A stretch of DNA of 64,000 bases. Source: Henricia sp. BOLD:AAB3569. Its lineage: Eukaryota; Echinodermata; Asteroidea; Spinulosida; Echinasteridae. A program made the translations under genes and the position numbers. The stretch spans positions 496,001 to 560,000 of the forward strand of contig JBBELK010000454.1 of assembly GCA_037783545.1 (NCBI GenBank), read 5' to 3'. Within the stretch, counting starts at the first letter, position 1. Each line of letters begins with the position of its first letter. Shown here piece after piece: positions 43,374 through 55,300 of this stretch. The notes below the pieces were generated by a model, which was given only the letters and a program-made list of their open reading frames with translations, had not been told where the DNA came from and searched no databases.

Positions 43374-44620
43374 GACACCTAAAAAATAAATGTAATGCAT
43401 TTGTGTGTCAGCCTGTCCGCAACAAGCCGAAGAAAAAAAATCCAACTGGCAAACCCCCTCCCTGGAAAAATTCCTGGATCCACCCATTATCTATGTGCTT
43501 GTCCAAACTATTTTAAATATTATTTTTAACAGGGCGATACTGAAGTCCATTAACACGTCCTTCACACGTCACAAGCTATTCAAATGTTCATCCTTTCTTG
43601 CATGTACATTGTACATGTACCTGTAACTGGACTTGTACAGGCACTGGCAATTTCATCATCACATCATTTGTGATGCCTCCATTGCAGCCCTGGCCGTCAG
43701 TACCACAGCCATGTAGTCCATGGTGTGTGCCCTTAGGCAAGGCACTTTGCCATGAATTACATATCTCCACCCAGGAGTAAATGGGTACTTGCAATGGCAG
43801 TGAAGGTGTTGTGTTTGATTAGCTCACGAGTGCCTCACAGGCATCTAAGGCTGTATATTCACGCGGGAATTAATGTTTAATGGAGGAACATAGTTGAGCC
43901 CAATGACTAGGGGTAATAATGTGGGGGCAGGCATCAGGCTCCAAATTTAACTAATAAAACCCAACAAAATCGCGGGGCCTTCGACCGTCACATATTTACA
44001 CGAAACAAATTGAACAAATACGACCCCAAACCATTTTTCTCTTCATTTTTCTTTTTATATCGTACAGTGTCCACATAACATAAAACCTACGACTAGATCT
44101 ACACTAACAGGTTAAACACATGGGCAACATAATGATTATTTACAAGACATTTTGCAGCAATATAAATGGAGTATTTAGGGGCTTGTTTAACAAGCTGGCC
44201 AATTTGTTTTTCTTGACATAATTTCATATTAATAGCCACTTGAAACAAGACAAACTACTGGGGGGTTTGATTCCTATGACTACAATCTTTAGTTCCTAAC
44301 TTACCGCTTAAACATACAGTGTGCTTTCATTTCTTCCAACAGTACGCAGATTGCAGCATTGAGAATTTTCAAAGTCGAAACAATACTCTTTGAAAACTCT
44401 GACGATGGCGAAGGAAAAAAACAAGGCACTAAAAGGATGTTCGCAACCTGAGAGAGACCCTTCCCACCTCTTTGTAAAAATGTTTAAAATTGTTATTTTT
44501 TTCCTAAAATGGTAAACCTAAGTTTTGCAGTTACCTGTTGGAATTGACAGCAAGAACAGCTTTTCATTCAATTATATGATAATTGTTGTTGTGAAGTTAA
44601 AGGACTTTAAACATTGCCAA

Positions 44621-44766
44621 TAGACCGTATCAAATAGCTGCCATCTTGTGGGGCAGTTTCTTTGTTCCTCGAGGACATGCATGGTTGCACATATTGTGTT
44701 TCCATTGTTGAACAGTTTAAGTAACAAAAGGTGCCCCACGAAATGGCCGCTATTCAATACGGTCTA
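44621..44766. mobile_element. Short TAGACC-ended MITE
   Basis: TAGACCGTATCAAATAGCTG and CGCTATTCAATACGGTCTA form ~35-bp inverted repeats, including GTGGGGC / GCCCCAC. The terminus matches 6297-6572. Confidence 0.75.
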
Positions 44767-46229
44767 TAAGTAGTTCACAACTGACAGAAATAACCATGAT
44801 AGGTTCCCTCAGAAAATCTTAGCTGTCAATTGGGTAAATCTTTTTTTTAAAATGGTTTAGGTTTAACATTTTAGAAAAGAAATTTACATCTCAAAGATAG
44901 ACGGCAAAAAGTAAATGCCAGAATAGACATAAAATACAACTTTTGTCGCAAACCTAAAGTTGTATTCTGCCCGTCATTTCCCTTTGAACACTGTTTAAAA
45001 CTTGAATAAAAAGTGATTGGCTTTGCAAAAAAATAGGGGGTTTCAACAAAAGCAACGTTTTTGTTGGTGAAACTCGCTAAACTGATATATTATTAGTTGA
45101 GTGAATATAACAGACATTAATTATAAACATAGCTTCCTGTTCTAGATGGATGTGCCCAAATTCATGTAACCACTTAGCAGGAAATACTACCAGTACTTAG
45201 CACAAACAAATTGTGTTCAGTAAAAACAGGTTACCAGCTATCTTGTACCATCTGTACTAGTACTACTCTTGCCTGGTACCAATTATTCAGCACAAAAATT
45301 GCTAAGGAGTATTTTCTGCTAAGCTGCACCGTGCCACCTTGGGCTAATGTCAAACATAGTAAAACACAATAATCCTGCTGTTGGTTACCGGGCAAAAAAC
45401 ATGATTTGTGCCGAGTTTCACTGGTCCTCAAAAAAAATGCTTTAAAAAAACTCACGTTCTGCTTATAAGCTTCTTAAAATGTGGCCTTTAATGACACTCC
45501 AAAATGGCCCCCGCCACGTCACCCGATAACAGTTTTTACATCACATATAATACACATCAAGACGTGGAGACAGCGCCCCCACACTACATGTACATTTCTT
45601 TGTACCCACCACCCACATTTTTTTTCTCTCAATACTATTTATTTAATTAATACGCTATTTTATTTTGTACAGTATTCACCACATACACTCTTACGTTCAC
45701 ACTTTTTCTCTCATTACTCAGTGTATTTGTCGCATCAATTGCCCATTTTACGAGCCAATTTTTCCATTTTGTCAGCCGACTGTCACGGACCTGTTAGACG
45801 AGAAACAAGTGACACGACTGACCTTTGTAAAGACAATGCGACCAAACAATGTCTTTTGTTCACTCCTACCGATTAGCTAATTAGGGGACAGACATTACAC
45901 ATTACAAAATTACAAATCTGCCCCATTTCACATCGTCCAACTGACTTGCATGAACACTCTTCGACACGTTCGCATGCCGAGACCAGTGACGACACTTATT
46001 TCACGTCATCTGTGCTACGTCGTTCATCCGACCCAACACGTCATTTTCTCAGTTTAAGCACAAAACAGTCCTACACAGTCCAAAACAGCCGTTACAAAAT
46101 CACGCCGTCTGTCTGTGCTGCGTTTCGATCACATGATGTTTCCAAACGCCGACCTCATATACAGACCCAGAAATCTTCAATATCAAAATTTCTTTCTAAA
46201 TCCTTGAGTGTGACGGGGCGTTGAGGGGA

Positions 46230-46350
46230 AGGGGGAATCCTGCTCCCCCTCCCCACCCTAGGAACAGTCCCCACCCCAGGGCAATCCCCATCCCCCGAGG
46301 ACTATCCCCACCCCTGGGGACTATCCCCACCCCAGCCCTTGAGGGAGGGG
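46230..46350. repeat. C-rich minisatellite (ATCCCCACCCC units) just after the TIA1 stop
   Basis: ACAGTCCCCACCCCAGGG, GCAATCCCCATCCCC, GACTATCCCCACCCCTGGGG and ACTATCCCCACCCC are repeated with an 18 to 24 bp period. It begins about 11 bp beyond the TIA1 stop codon, so it is transcribed as a G-rich start of the 3' UTR. Confidence 0.65.
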
Positions 46351-46360
46351 GCGTGGGGTT

Positions 46361-49300
46361 CTATTGAGTTGGGAAGCCGGTATGCATAAAGCTGCCTTGG
46401 GTTGAGTTCTGTGTCATCAATCCTCTCGCAGCGGCCATGCCTTGTCCGAGCGCTGTGATTGGTTGGGCTTGCTGTGCGTACTGAGTCTGTTGGACGCCTT
46501 GGGTTTGGGGGTATTGGCCCTGTACATATTGCCCTTGCATCATCATGCTCGATGCCCTGAAATAGAAAGGTTACACAACAAAGGTCAATTACACAGAGAC
46601 TGCAACCCTTGCAGGTACCCATTTACTCCTGTATGGATAGATGCAACTTATGGCAAGGCCCAAGGGCACACACACAGTTTATTGAACTTCAATTCGCAAT
46701 TTACAAGTGTCTTCCTCCTAAACATCGAGATACGTAGGTGGGTGGCGTCATAGACCATATCGAAAGGGTGCCCTTCTGAAAAGCACTATGGGATTTATCA
46801 GGGGTCAAACCATCGATAAATCCCATAGTGCTTTGCAGAAGGGCGCCCTCTGTTGGTGAAACACGATTGGCAATATGGTCTATTGGCAGCCAATAACCAG
46901 AGACACCGGGGAATCCCCTTACTCTTCACGAAAGAATGCTCTGGGATCTTTAAAGTGCATTACACAAGACACTGCACCAACGGCTCAACATTCCTTCCGA
47001 AGGATGGAGCTATTGGGGTCAAGGCCTTGCTAAAGAGCACAGGTACCACAACTGGGTATGGACCCCCACAACACCAAGTTTTGACCTGAATATTGCACGT
47101 CAACGACCCAAACCACTTGGCTATGGTTCTTCAGAACTGACTTTGAACCCAAACATAACCACAATAGAGGCCTTTCAAAGTTATCAACATTTTCACAGAA
47201 TATTATTTTTCAAGACCCCCTCCCTCCCCCTGAAACACTCCTAATTGAAATTTCTTGTCACTACCATGAAATGTCAACATGTACAGTGCATGTAAAGTCC
47301 AACACAGCCCCACACCCTTCCTACACTTTGTAGAACCGTAAAAATGTTGACAACTTTGGACGGCCCATTACAATGAATTGTAAACCTACTGTGGATAGTT
47401 ATAGTAGTACGTTGGCTGTGCTGAGGGCGTCACCTGCAGGTACTGTTGCTGTTGACTAGCGGGAAACTGCTGGTTGAAATACTGCACAAACGGTTGACCG
47501 TGTTGTTGTGTTTGTTGTACGGCCTGTTGTGGGTACGTGGCAAAACTCTGATATGCAAACTGTTGCTGCTGCTGCTGCTGTTGCTGTTGCTGTTTGAGAA
47601 AAGAAAACAAAATAACATTATGCAAGGGGGTCGTGGGTTCGAGACCCACCAGTGAATTCCCAGAACTGCTGGTTGAAATACTGCACAAACGGTTGACCGT
47701 GTTGTTGTGCCAGCTGTTACTATTGCTGCTGCTGCTGCTGTTTGAGAAAGGAGAACAAGATGACATTATGCAGGAGGTCCTGGGTTCGAATCCCACCCGA
47801 GTATGCTGGAAACTGCTGGTTGAAATACTGCACAAACGGTTGACCCTGTTGTTGTGTCTGTTGTACGGCCTGTTGCGGGTACATGGCCAAACTATGACAC
47901 ATGCAAACTGTTGCTGCTGTTTGAGAAAAGAAACACACAACATGACATTGTAATGCAGGAGGTTGTGGGTTCAAGTCCCACCCGAGCATTGCTGAAAACT
48001 GGTGCAATCAAGCAGAAGAGATAAGCAGTAATCCGCTCATTTTCTTTTCGACAAAAACAGATTTAGCATGGAAAAAGTTCATTAACCATAGACAAAAAAA
48101 ATTTGAACAAATGTTGCCTGAGGATTTCATTTTTTCATGAGTCTCTTGGTGGGGTCATGTTCCACCTGCCCGTAATATAGAAATGCCGCTATATGACTTT
48201 CCCATCTATTCTTAATGGATTGATCTCATTGGCATTCAATTCGACCCTTTCAAAAATCAGACGGCCAATTTCCTGTGGCGATAAAGGGATCATATTTCAA
48301 ATTTTCCCTCAAAAAGAGACGGGCAAATGGAGTCTAATGACAAAATTAATGGGCCAATTAATCAAGCGAGTTATTTTCCTGAAAGTATTTAAATATTGAA
48401 AACTGTACGCTAAAAAAGGAGAAACTGTAGCTGTACCTGGAAAACACTAACATTTACTATTTCCTTTTAAATCCTAAATTCACAGGAAGTGACTGTATAC
48501 AAGCTTGAAGCCACCGAGAGAAACTAATCCCATTTTATCAAACGTGGTCCATCATGATAAATCAATCTTTGGTCACTACGAAGCAAATTATCCAGGGCTG
48601 AAATGCAAATTTAAAGAAAGAACGAGGATGGGCCCAAAAGATTAACAGGACAATTAGCGAAGAACGTCCCCGGACAATCCATTACATTGCATATCCATAA
48701 GACACACAGTCTCCACACATGTGTGATGTGACGCAGGTGCAAGTAGCTAGCCGTGAGACCTGAAACACGTCCCCTGTATTCGTGCTAACACCCTGCATCG
48801 GGGTGGTTGGCAGCTGTCAGCACAAGTTAACAGCAATGACAAACCTTACCCCTCCCCCTCTCCCCAATGTTTTCCCCCAAACTAGATGAGGCCTGTAAGC
48901 ACAATAACAACGATGGAAACAACCATTTTAAAACGTCACACAACTCAAAATATAATCATAGTTTCTTGTTTCAAAAATTGGGAAATTGAGAAAAAAGGAA
49001 ATAGCAACCGATATCATCACTGTACTAAAATTACGTGTTGATAAAATGTCACTTTGAATTGTTTAAACATTCAATAAATTACAATACAATGTACCTTATT
49101 TTTAACAATTGACAAGTTTTAAATGAAAAATGAAAAATGAAAAGGAAAACAGTACAAGTAGGTGCATAAAGAGAAATATGGAAGTTTTTTTCAGAAGCAA
49201 AAGTAAAAATTTTATTTTAAAACTGAAAATTAAAATAGAGGAAATAAAAAAAACAGCAAAAACAAATAATAAATAAGAAAAAAAATGAAAAGTGAAATAA

Positions 49301-52300
49301 ATATAACTGGTTAATAAGAGAAAAACTTGAAGAAATGGAAAATAAATCAAAATTGCTGAATACTGTAGAAATGTAAAGGAAAGTGAATAAAAAATTGAAA
49401 TTGAATGTAAAATTGAACTGGAAATCAAATATTATCACACAATTTTTTAAATAGGAAAAGAAGGAAAATGGAAATTTACAATGAGAAAATGGGAAAGAAC
49501 AAAGACACAGCAACAGTAAATTGACACAACATGAACACTTGTGATCCATAAAATGCCTATCGACTGCAACAGACCGACAGTATAAAATGCAACAAACGAT
49601 TCTCCCATGATTGTTCGCTTGTCTACAATGTGATACCTATCCCAGCCTTGCATCATCAACCATTTTCCAGAGTGAAGTGCAGGAAGCGGGGAGGACTGTA
49701 CTTTTCTTGATTGCCTCTCTCCATTTCTGGTCGCTCCTTTTGCTCGTGTCCATCACAAATTTTGTGGTTGATTCCACATCATCGCGAGAGCAATCGTTGG
49801 CTGGTCACGCGTGATGTTTGGATGCAAGGGGGGGTGGGGGGACAGGGGACGGGTTATGTACATATAATAGAGTAGCAAATGCCGAGTATGTCGGACATTG
49901 ATTTAAAAAAAAAAGTATACCCAAGGCATTGTTTGAAATTGATGTAATTTGCCCATACACGACACTGTATGTGCACTAAATACAAAGCGCTTTTTGTAGG
50001 ACCATGCTAAAAACTCAGATTGTGCTCGCGTAGGACTCGAACCCCTGACCTCCTGCATATTAGGCCGACGTCTTAACCGCTCGACCACCGAGCTTGTTGG
50101 TAATGAAAGGCACCAGCAAGAAATATAAGCTTTATAACAGTTAATTAGTTGTTTGAAATATGTGTAATGCTTTTATGTTTTGTGAAAATACAAAAACACT
50201 ACAAAATATTGTGTGCACGCTCATTGAAGGTAGTATACATCATTGGTAATCTCGAAAATCAGAAATGTTCACAGATTTACGCCTAACTTACACAATATAA
50301 ACATGATGACCGTAGAAAACTTCCCCTTAAATGGTTTTGTCTGAAGTGCTATAGTCTTTGAGAAATGAGTAAAACAATTAGTTTTCGTCTCATGAGACGA
50401 AAATTCAATTCGCCCCAAAACCATTTCGCCCAAGTGCCATTTCGCCCCAAAGCCATTTCACCCCAAATTACTTCGTCCAAACACTACATCGCCCAAATGC
50501 CACTTCGCCCCAAAACCACTTCGTGCACAGGCCATGGTTCAGGGCGAAATCATTCAGGGCGAAGTGGTTTTGGGGCGAAATGACTGCAAACCCTTTTTTG
50601 ACTATTTTCTTAAAAGTTAGACGAAGTACGGAGCTGGTTTTTGCTCAGGTTGGTTTTAATAATGCATATCTTCAATCACACAGGGGGATAAAACTATTTG
50701 TAACAGTTTACCAATCATGTATACTATCTTTAACCAATCAATTAGTGTTTTTACCAAAAATAAAACATCCTGGGTGGAATAACTTCATAGGGTATTTGGC
50801 ATCTTTGCTCTGATCACTTTGAGTAAGATTTTCTGTAAAACCCCGTTAAGATCTGGATTTACTGCAAAATTACACTAGGCCTTTAAAAGGTCTTGTATGC
50901 TTACATCAAGCCGTGAAAGCTTGGCTCTGTTGTATTTTAGATTGCACAAATTAAGAAGGATGGCTTATTTTGTTTAACCAGTGCCCTCATTACTTTTGTA
51001 CATATGTATTTTTAATCCCCATTCGTGTTAAAAGGCAACCAATATGAGCTTTGAAATCCGCAATGCAAGTTTGATGGGGAGCACTTTATAACGGCATTAC
51101 ATTGGCTGGTGTGCCTCATTGACAACGCTCGACAGTAAACCGCTGACCCAGCCGCCACCGGGGAGCTGAAAACGGGTCGCAACAGTCGTTCACACCTTGC
51201 AATCAAATTGCGCATCGCTCAACCTTCCGTTATGTCGCTGGAATAAGCCTTGTATGTGTTTGGGGGACAGCAGGGGAGTTATAAGGGGGAAACAGGGGGG
51301 TCGTTTGAGAGGAAGAGGTGGCAGGTAAACAGGGATGGCTTGCTATGAGCGAACTCTCGTGAATAGTTTGGGGTTTGCAGCTAGACCTAGGGGCTGTCCA
51401 AAGTTGTCAATACGTTCACAGTTCTACAGAGAGTATTCTTAAAGACCCCCTCCCTCCCCTTGAAATACTACTTATCAACATTTTGTTGTCACTACCATGA
51501 AATATCAACATTTTACAGTGCATGTAAAGTCCTATGCAACCCTCGACCCCCTCCCCCTTCCTACGCTTTTGACTGCCCTCTAACAAATACATGTAACTAT
51601 TGCCATTTCTGTAGTCACAATAAAACATTTTAATTCATCAAACTTTTCCACACTCCGATGTTTTTATTGCTATAGATCTTATTGAAGCAGAAGCACATTT
51701 CAATCACATTTCCTTGAATTTCAATTATCACAAACTGCAAGATCTCTCAAAACTACACATGACAAAACACTAACTGAGCACAAAAAATGTCTCTGATTGT
51801 TCAATATAAACTCCTCAAAAAAAGTTTGGAAAGTCAAGTTTGACTGACGATTTCTCTCGTTACTAAATCATTTCCCTTGAACAGTGATGTGTCATTTGTT
51901 ATGATTAATCAATTGGGGGATGTGCAGTATAGCGGAATACAGGGGTGGGTGGAAAGTGAAATGTCACAAAATTCACTGCTTATTGTCATGCAGTGCATTC
52001 CCTTTTGCTTGGGGGATGGGAATGTGTCAATGCACTTTTTGACAATAGCAATGCATTTTGTGACATTTCACTTTACACCCGCCCCCATATTCAGCTGTGC
52101 TGCACATCCCCCAATTGATTAATCATAACAAATGACACATCATCGTAAAGAAAATAACAGGGCTTTCCAATGATATAAAACTCAAGGAAAATTATTTTGC
52201 AACAAGAGATAAATCGTCAGTCAAACTTGACTTTCCAAACTTTTTTGAGGAGTTTAGTAAATTTTCGAACAATTTCCTTTAATTTCAATGTACCTGAACA

Positions 52301-55300
52301 TGAGCTGACGGTTCTGACTGCGTTTCTTTCCCCCATGAACATTTGACTTTGTAGTTGCCGACGAGTTGACTGTGTACAGCGACTATTGCCCGTGTCGCTT
52401 CGTCATGAGATCCAAATCTGTCAAACAGACAAATTTTTAAATTATTTTACATGTCTGTTTATCTTAAAATTCAGCATGCTCGGGTGTTACTCGAACCCAA
52501 AACCTCCTACATACTAAGACTGTAAGACAGACGTCTTAACCACTTAAGCACCGATCATGGTGGCATGAAACTATCCACACAATTTTTGAACTCATGTAAA
52601 CTATAAAACCTTTTTTATACAAATATCTGAAACAAAACAAAGCGAGTGTCTAAACTTCCAAGACGAAACACGATCAGGATGTTGCAAACAGCGGTCATTG
52701 ATCTCATAGCTCATTTCACAGTCAAATCATTATAATCTATACTCCACTCGCATGCTGTTATTACCTTTTGTCTTGTAATCAATACCGGCAATTCTGCTGC
52801 TTCAGTGTTTGAAGACGGAAAATTGCAGTAGCCTTTTGTATGGTTTAATACAAAATTATGATGCGACTAACCCCCACCCCCCATGTATAAATTCATAGGC
52901 TATGTTTCAGAGCAATGAACCTTGTTATTTATTCTTATTCTACAACAAGTATTGCTCAGCTCCTATTTTTTTCTCATCCTAGATTTCTCTCACCTGATAA
53001 ATGCATAACCTTTCTCAGGGAATTGCCTGATCTCTTGTATGGTACCGTATTCTTGAAACCTCTGACGCAGTAATTCTTCTGCATAGCACAAACAAACAAG
53101 CAAAATTTACATGATTCATTGCGCAAACTTTTTATCATTACAGCAAAAAAATGGAAAATGCAAACATTCGCAAAAATTGTTACTCAATTTTCAAGAGCAT
53201 TGAAAAGTTAAAAAGTAAACATTGAAGGTTTTTGTTTTTGGTTTTGTTTTGTTTTGTTTTTTATAATTTAATAAGGAAAAAAGGGTATGGCTGGCCGGTC
53301 TTAAAATGCACATTTACGACCAGCTATTAACCTAGATGCCGATAATGACGCTTGTCTTTGGTTCAAGTGTTTAATTTACAGCTGTTTAAGTACAGCTGTC
53401 TAGAAGATTCTAAATACAATTTAAAGAAAAGTTTAATCATAAAATTGTACCTATCGTAACGTACCTGACATGCCGTTTTGAATACCGCCGCAGTATACTG
53501 TACAGTTGTTGACGCTCGCTTGGTTATATACTTCCTCGTGTGATTTTGCTGTTGAAATAATGACATTTTAACAATGAAAAATTAGTTGTGCAAAGGCAAA
53601 ATACATCGGAGCTACAATAAATTGCAGAAGTGAAATATTTAATATAATAGGCAGCTGCAATGTCTATTAATACTGTCCAAAGTAAATTGGTTCTGAACCT
53701 AAAAATGAAATTTAAGGCGATTTTCTTTGAAAAGATTGCTCACGTACCACAGACAAGTTTTAGAAAATGAGCTTTCTACCACGATACTTGAGAAGGGGGC
53801 GAGGGGTGTAATGAGGATACCGGTATACTCACTTTCAATTTTCTGCTCTGAGGGTTTACGCGAGGCCCAGTTTGTGCGGATGACTTTGCCGCCTAGGAAC
53901 TGGCCGTTCATGCCTTGTATCGCAAGTTTAGCTTCCTAAACGAGAAAAAACACAAAAGAAAACAATTGGAATACATTCAAGTTTCATGTAGAATTGACGA
54001 TTTCAAAAGTTCTTCTGAAACCTTTTAGCAGTACAATGTTACCACAAAAAATACATGTATCTCATAAATACATGTGGGTCATTCTATAAATTTGGGGTCC
54101 AGTTTTTCTGTCCCCTGTTACGTCTGACATCTTGTAAAATGTTGTAGTTTGTAAATTCAGGACATATTCTTTAAATGCCTTCTATTTCAAAGAGTGATTA
54201 CATAAAGTACAATGCATAAAAATGTGTTTTGAAGGCATTTTTAATAATACTTGTACGGCAAATGGCAGTATGTCAGGTGTAACAGGGACAGGAAAATGTC
54301 ACGCGTTGGACCCCAAATTTATAGAATGACCCATGTATCACATGTATCACAATTTTGTGTGTGTGGTAAAATTATACCGGTATTAGACTTTGAAATTCCC
54401 AGAAAAAAGTCCAAACTAAAAAGCTTTTGTCTCCGACAGGCCGCATATTGAACTGTGCAACTTAATTCTCCACAAAAATTATAATTTTTAACCACAAAAT
54501 TCGATTTTTAATCACAACTAATTTGCTTCGTCATAAAGAATATTTTAATGAGTATATCATTATTACATGCTTTTTGCTAATATTGACATTATGAAACCCC
54601 TGGCAAAGTTGACATAAACATGCCAATATCCTGGGCATAAATTTTTAATTCGTGAAATATCAGGGGACCGATTGGGGGGGAGGGGGGTGGGGTGGAATCG
54701 ACGTCGCACTGATGTCTGCTCAGTTATAAATGAATATTAAACTGAGGCGGGCAAGTCTAGTCTTGTCTTGGCCGTAATGAAAGACACATAAATGTATCGG
54801 ATACTGATGTAAATGTTTAATATTAACCAGTAATGAAATAATAAAGATGATATTATGTGGAGAGCTGCCAATAAATGAGACAGAGTTGTTGGTAATGTGC
54901 GATCTCTCCAGACAATGCAGATGAAATACAGACAAATTAAAAAGATAGATTAGGCCATTAAAAAAATACATTACCATCAATTTTTATTTAAATTGTTTTC
55001 CTTAAATTGTATACCGGGACTATTGTTTGATTTTGAATTTACACGAAAAATGTGCGCAAGTCAGTTTTAATGAATATTCAACATTAAATGAATAATGGTT
55101 AGAATATATGAATAATAAATTATTCAAATTTGTAAAGTCCCACCTCTCCCTGATCAAGATATTAATCTTACGTGTAGGTCCAGCACACAACTCAACATCC
55201 CAAGAGCTTTTTCCCCAAAAAATGTTTTCGCAAAGGTATCCAAAACTACAAATAACTGACATTTTTACATCAATGACGACTAGTAATGACGACACAGTCT

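Larger units (their letters stand above)
39445..46360. other. Region between GALC copy B 5' side and the TIA1 stop codon
   Basis: About 6.9 kb with no recognised exon. It must contain the TIA1 3' UTR (minus strand, from 46360 downward). 39445-41100 is AT-rich and mostly unique, with AATAAAG on the minus strand near 39590-39606 as one possible distant polyadenylation site. From 41156 there are MITEs. 45540-46200 is poor in G on the plus strand. An open frame at 45481-45876 (+) is low in complexity and not convincing. Confidence 0.4.

Noticed and set aside
45481-45876. 131-codon plus-strand frame
   Set aside because: It is rich in His, Thr, Ser and Phe from low-complexity sequence opposite the TIA1 3' region, and has no recognisable domain.
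49102-49549. Phe-rich minus-strand frames of about 110 codons
   Set aside because: They are produced by the U-rich intronic tract and have no domain.
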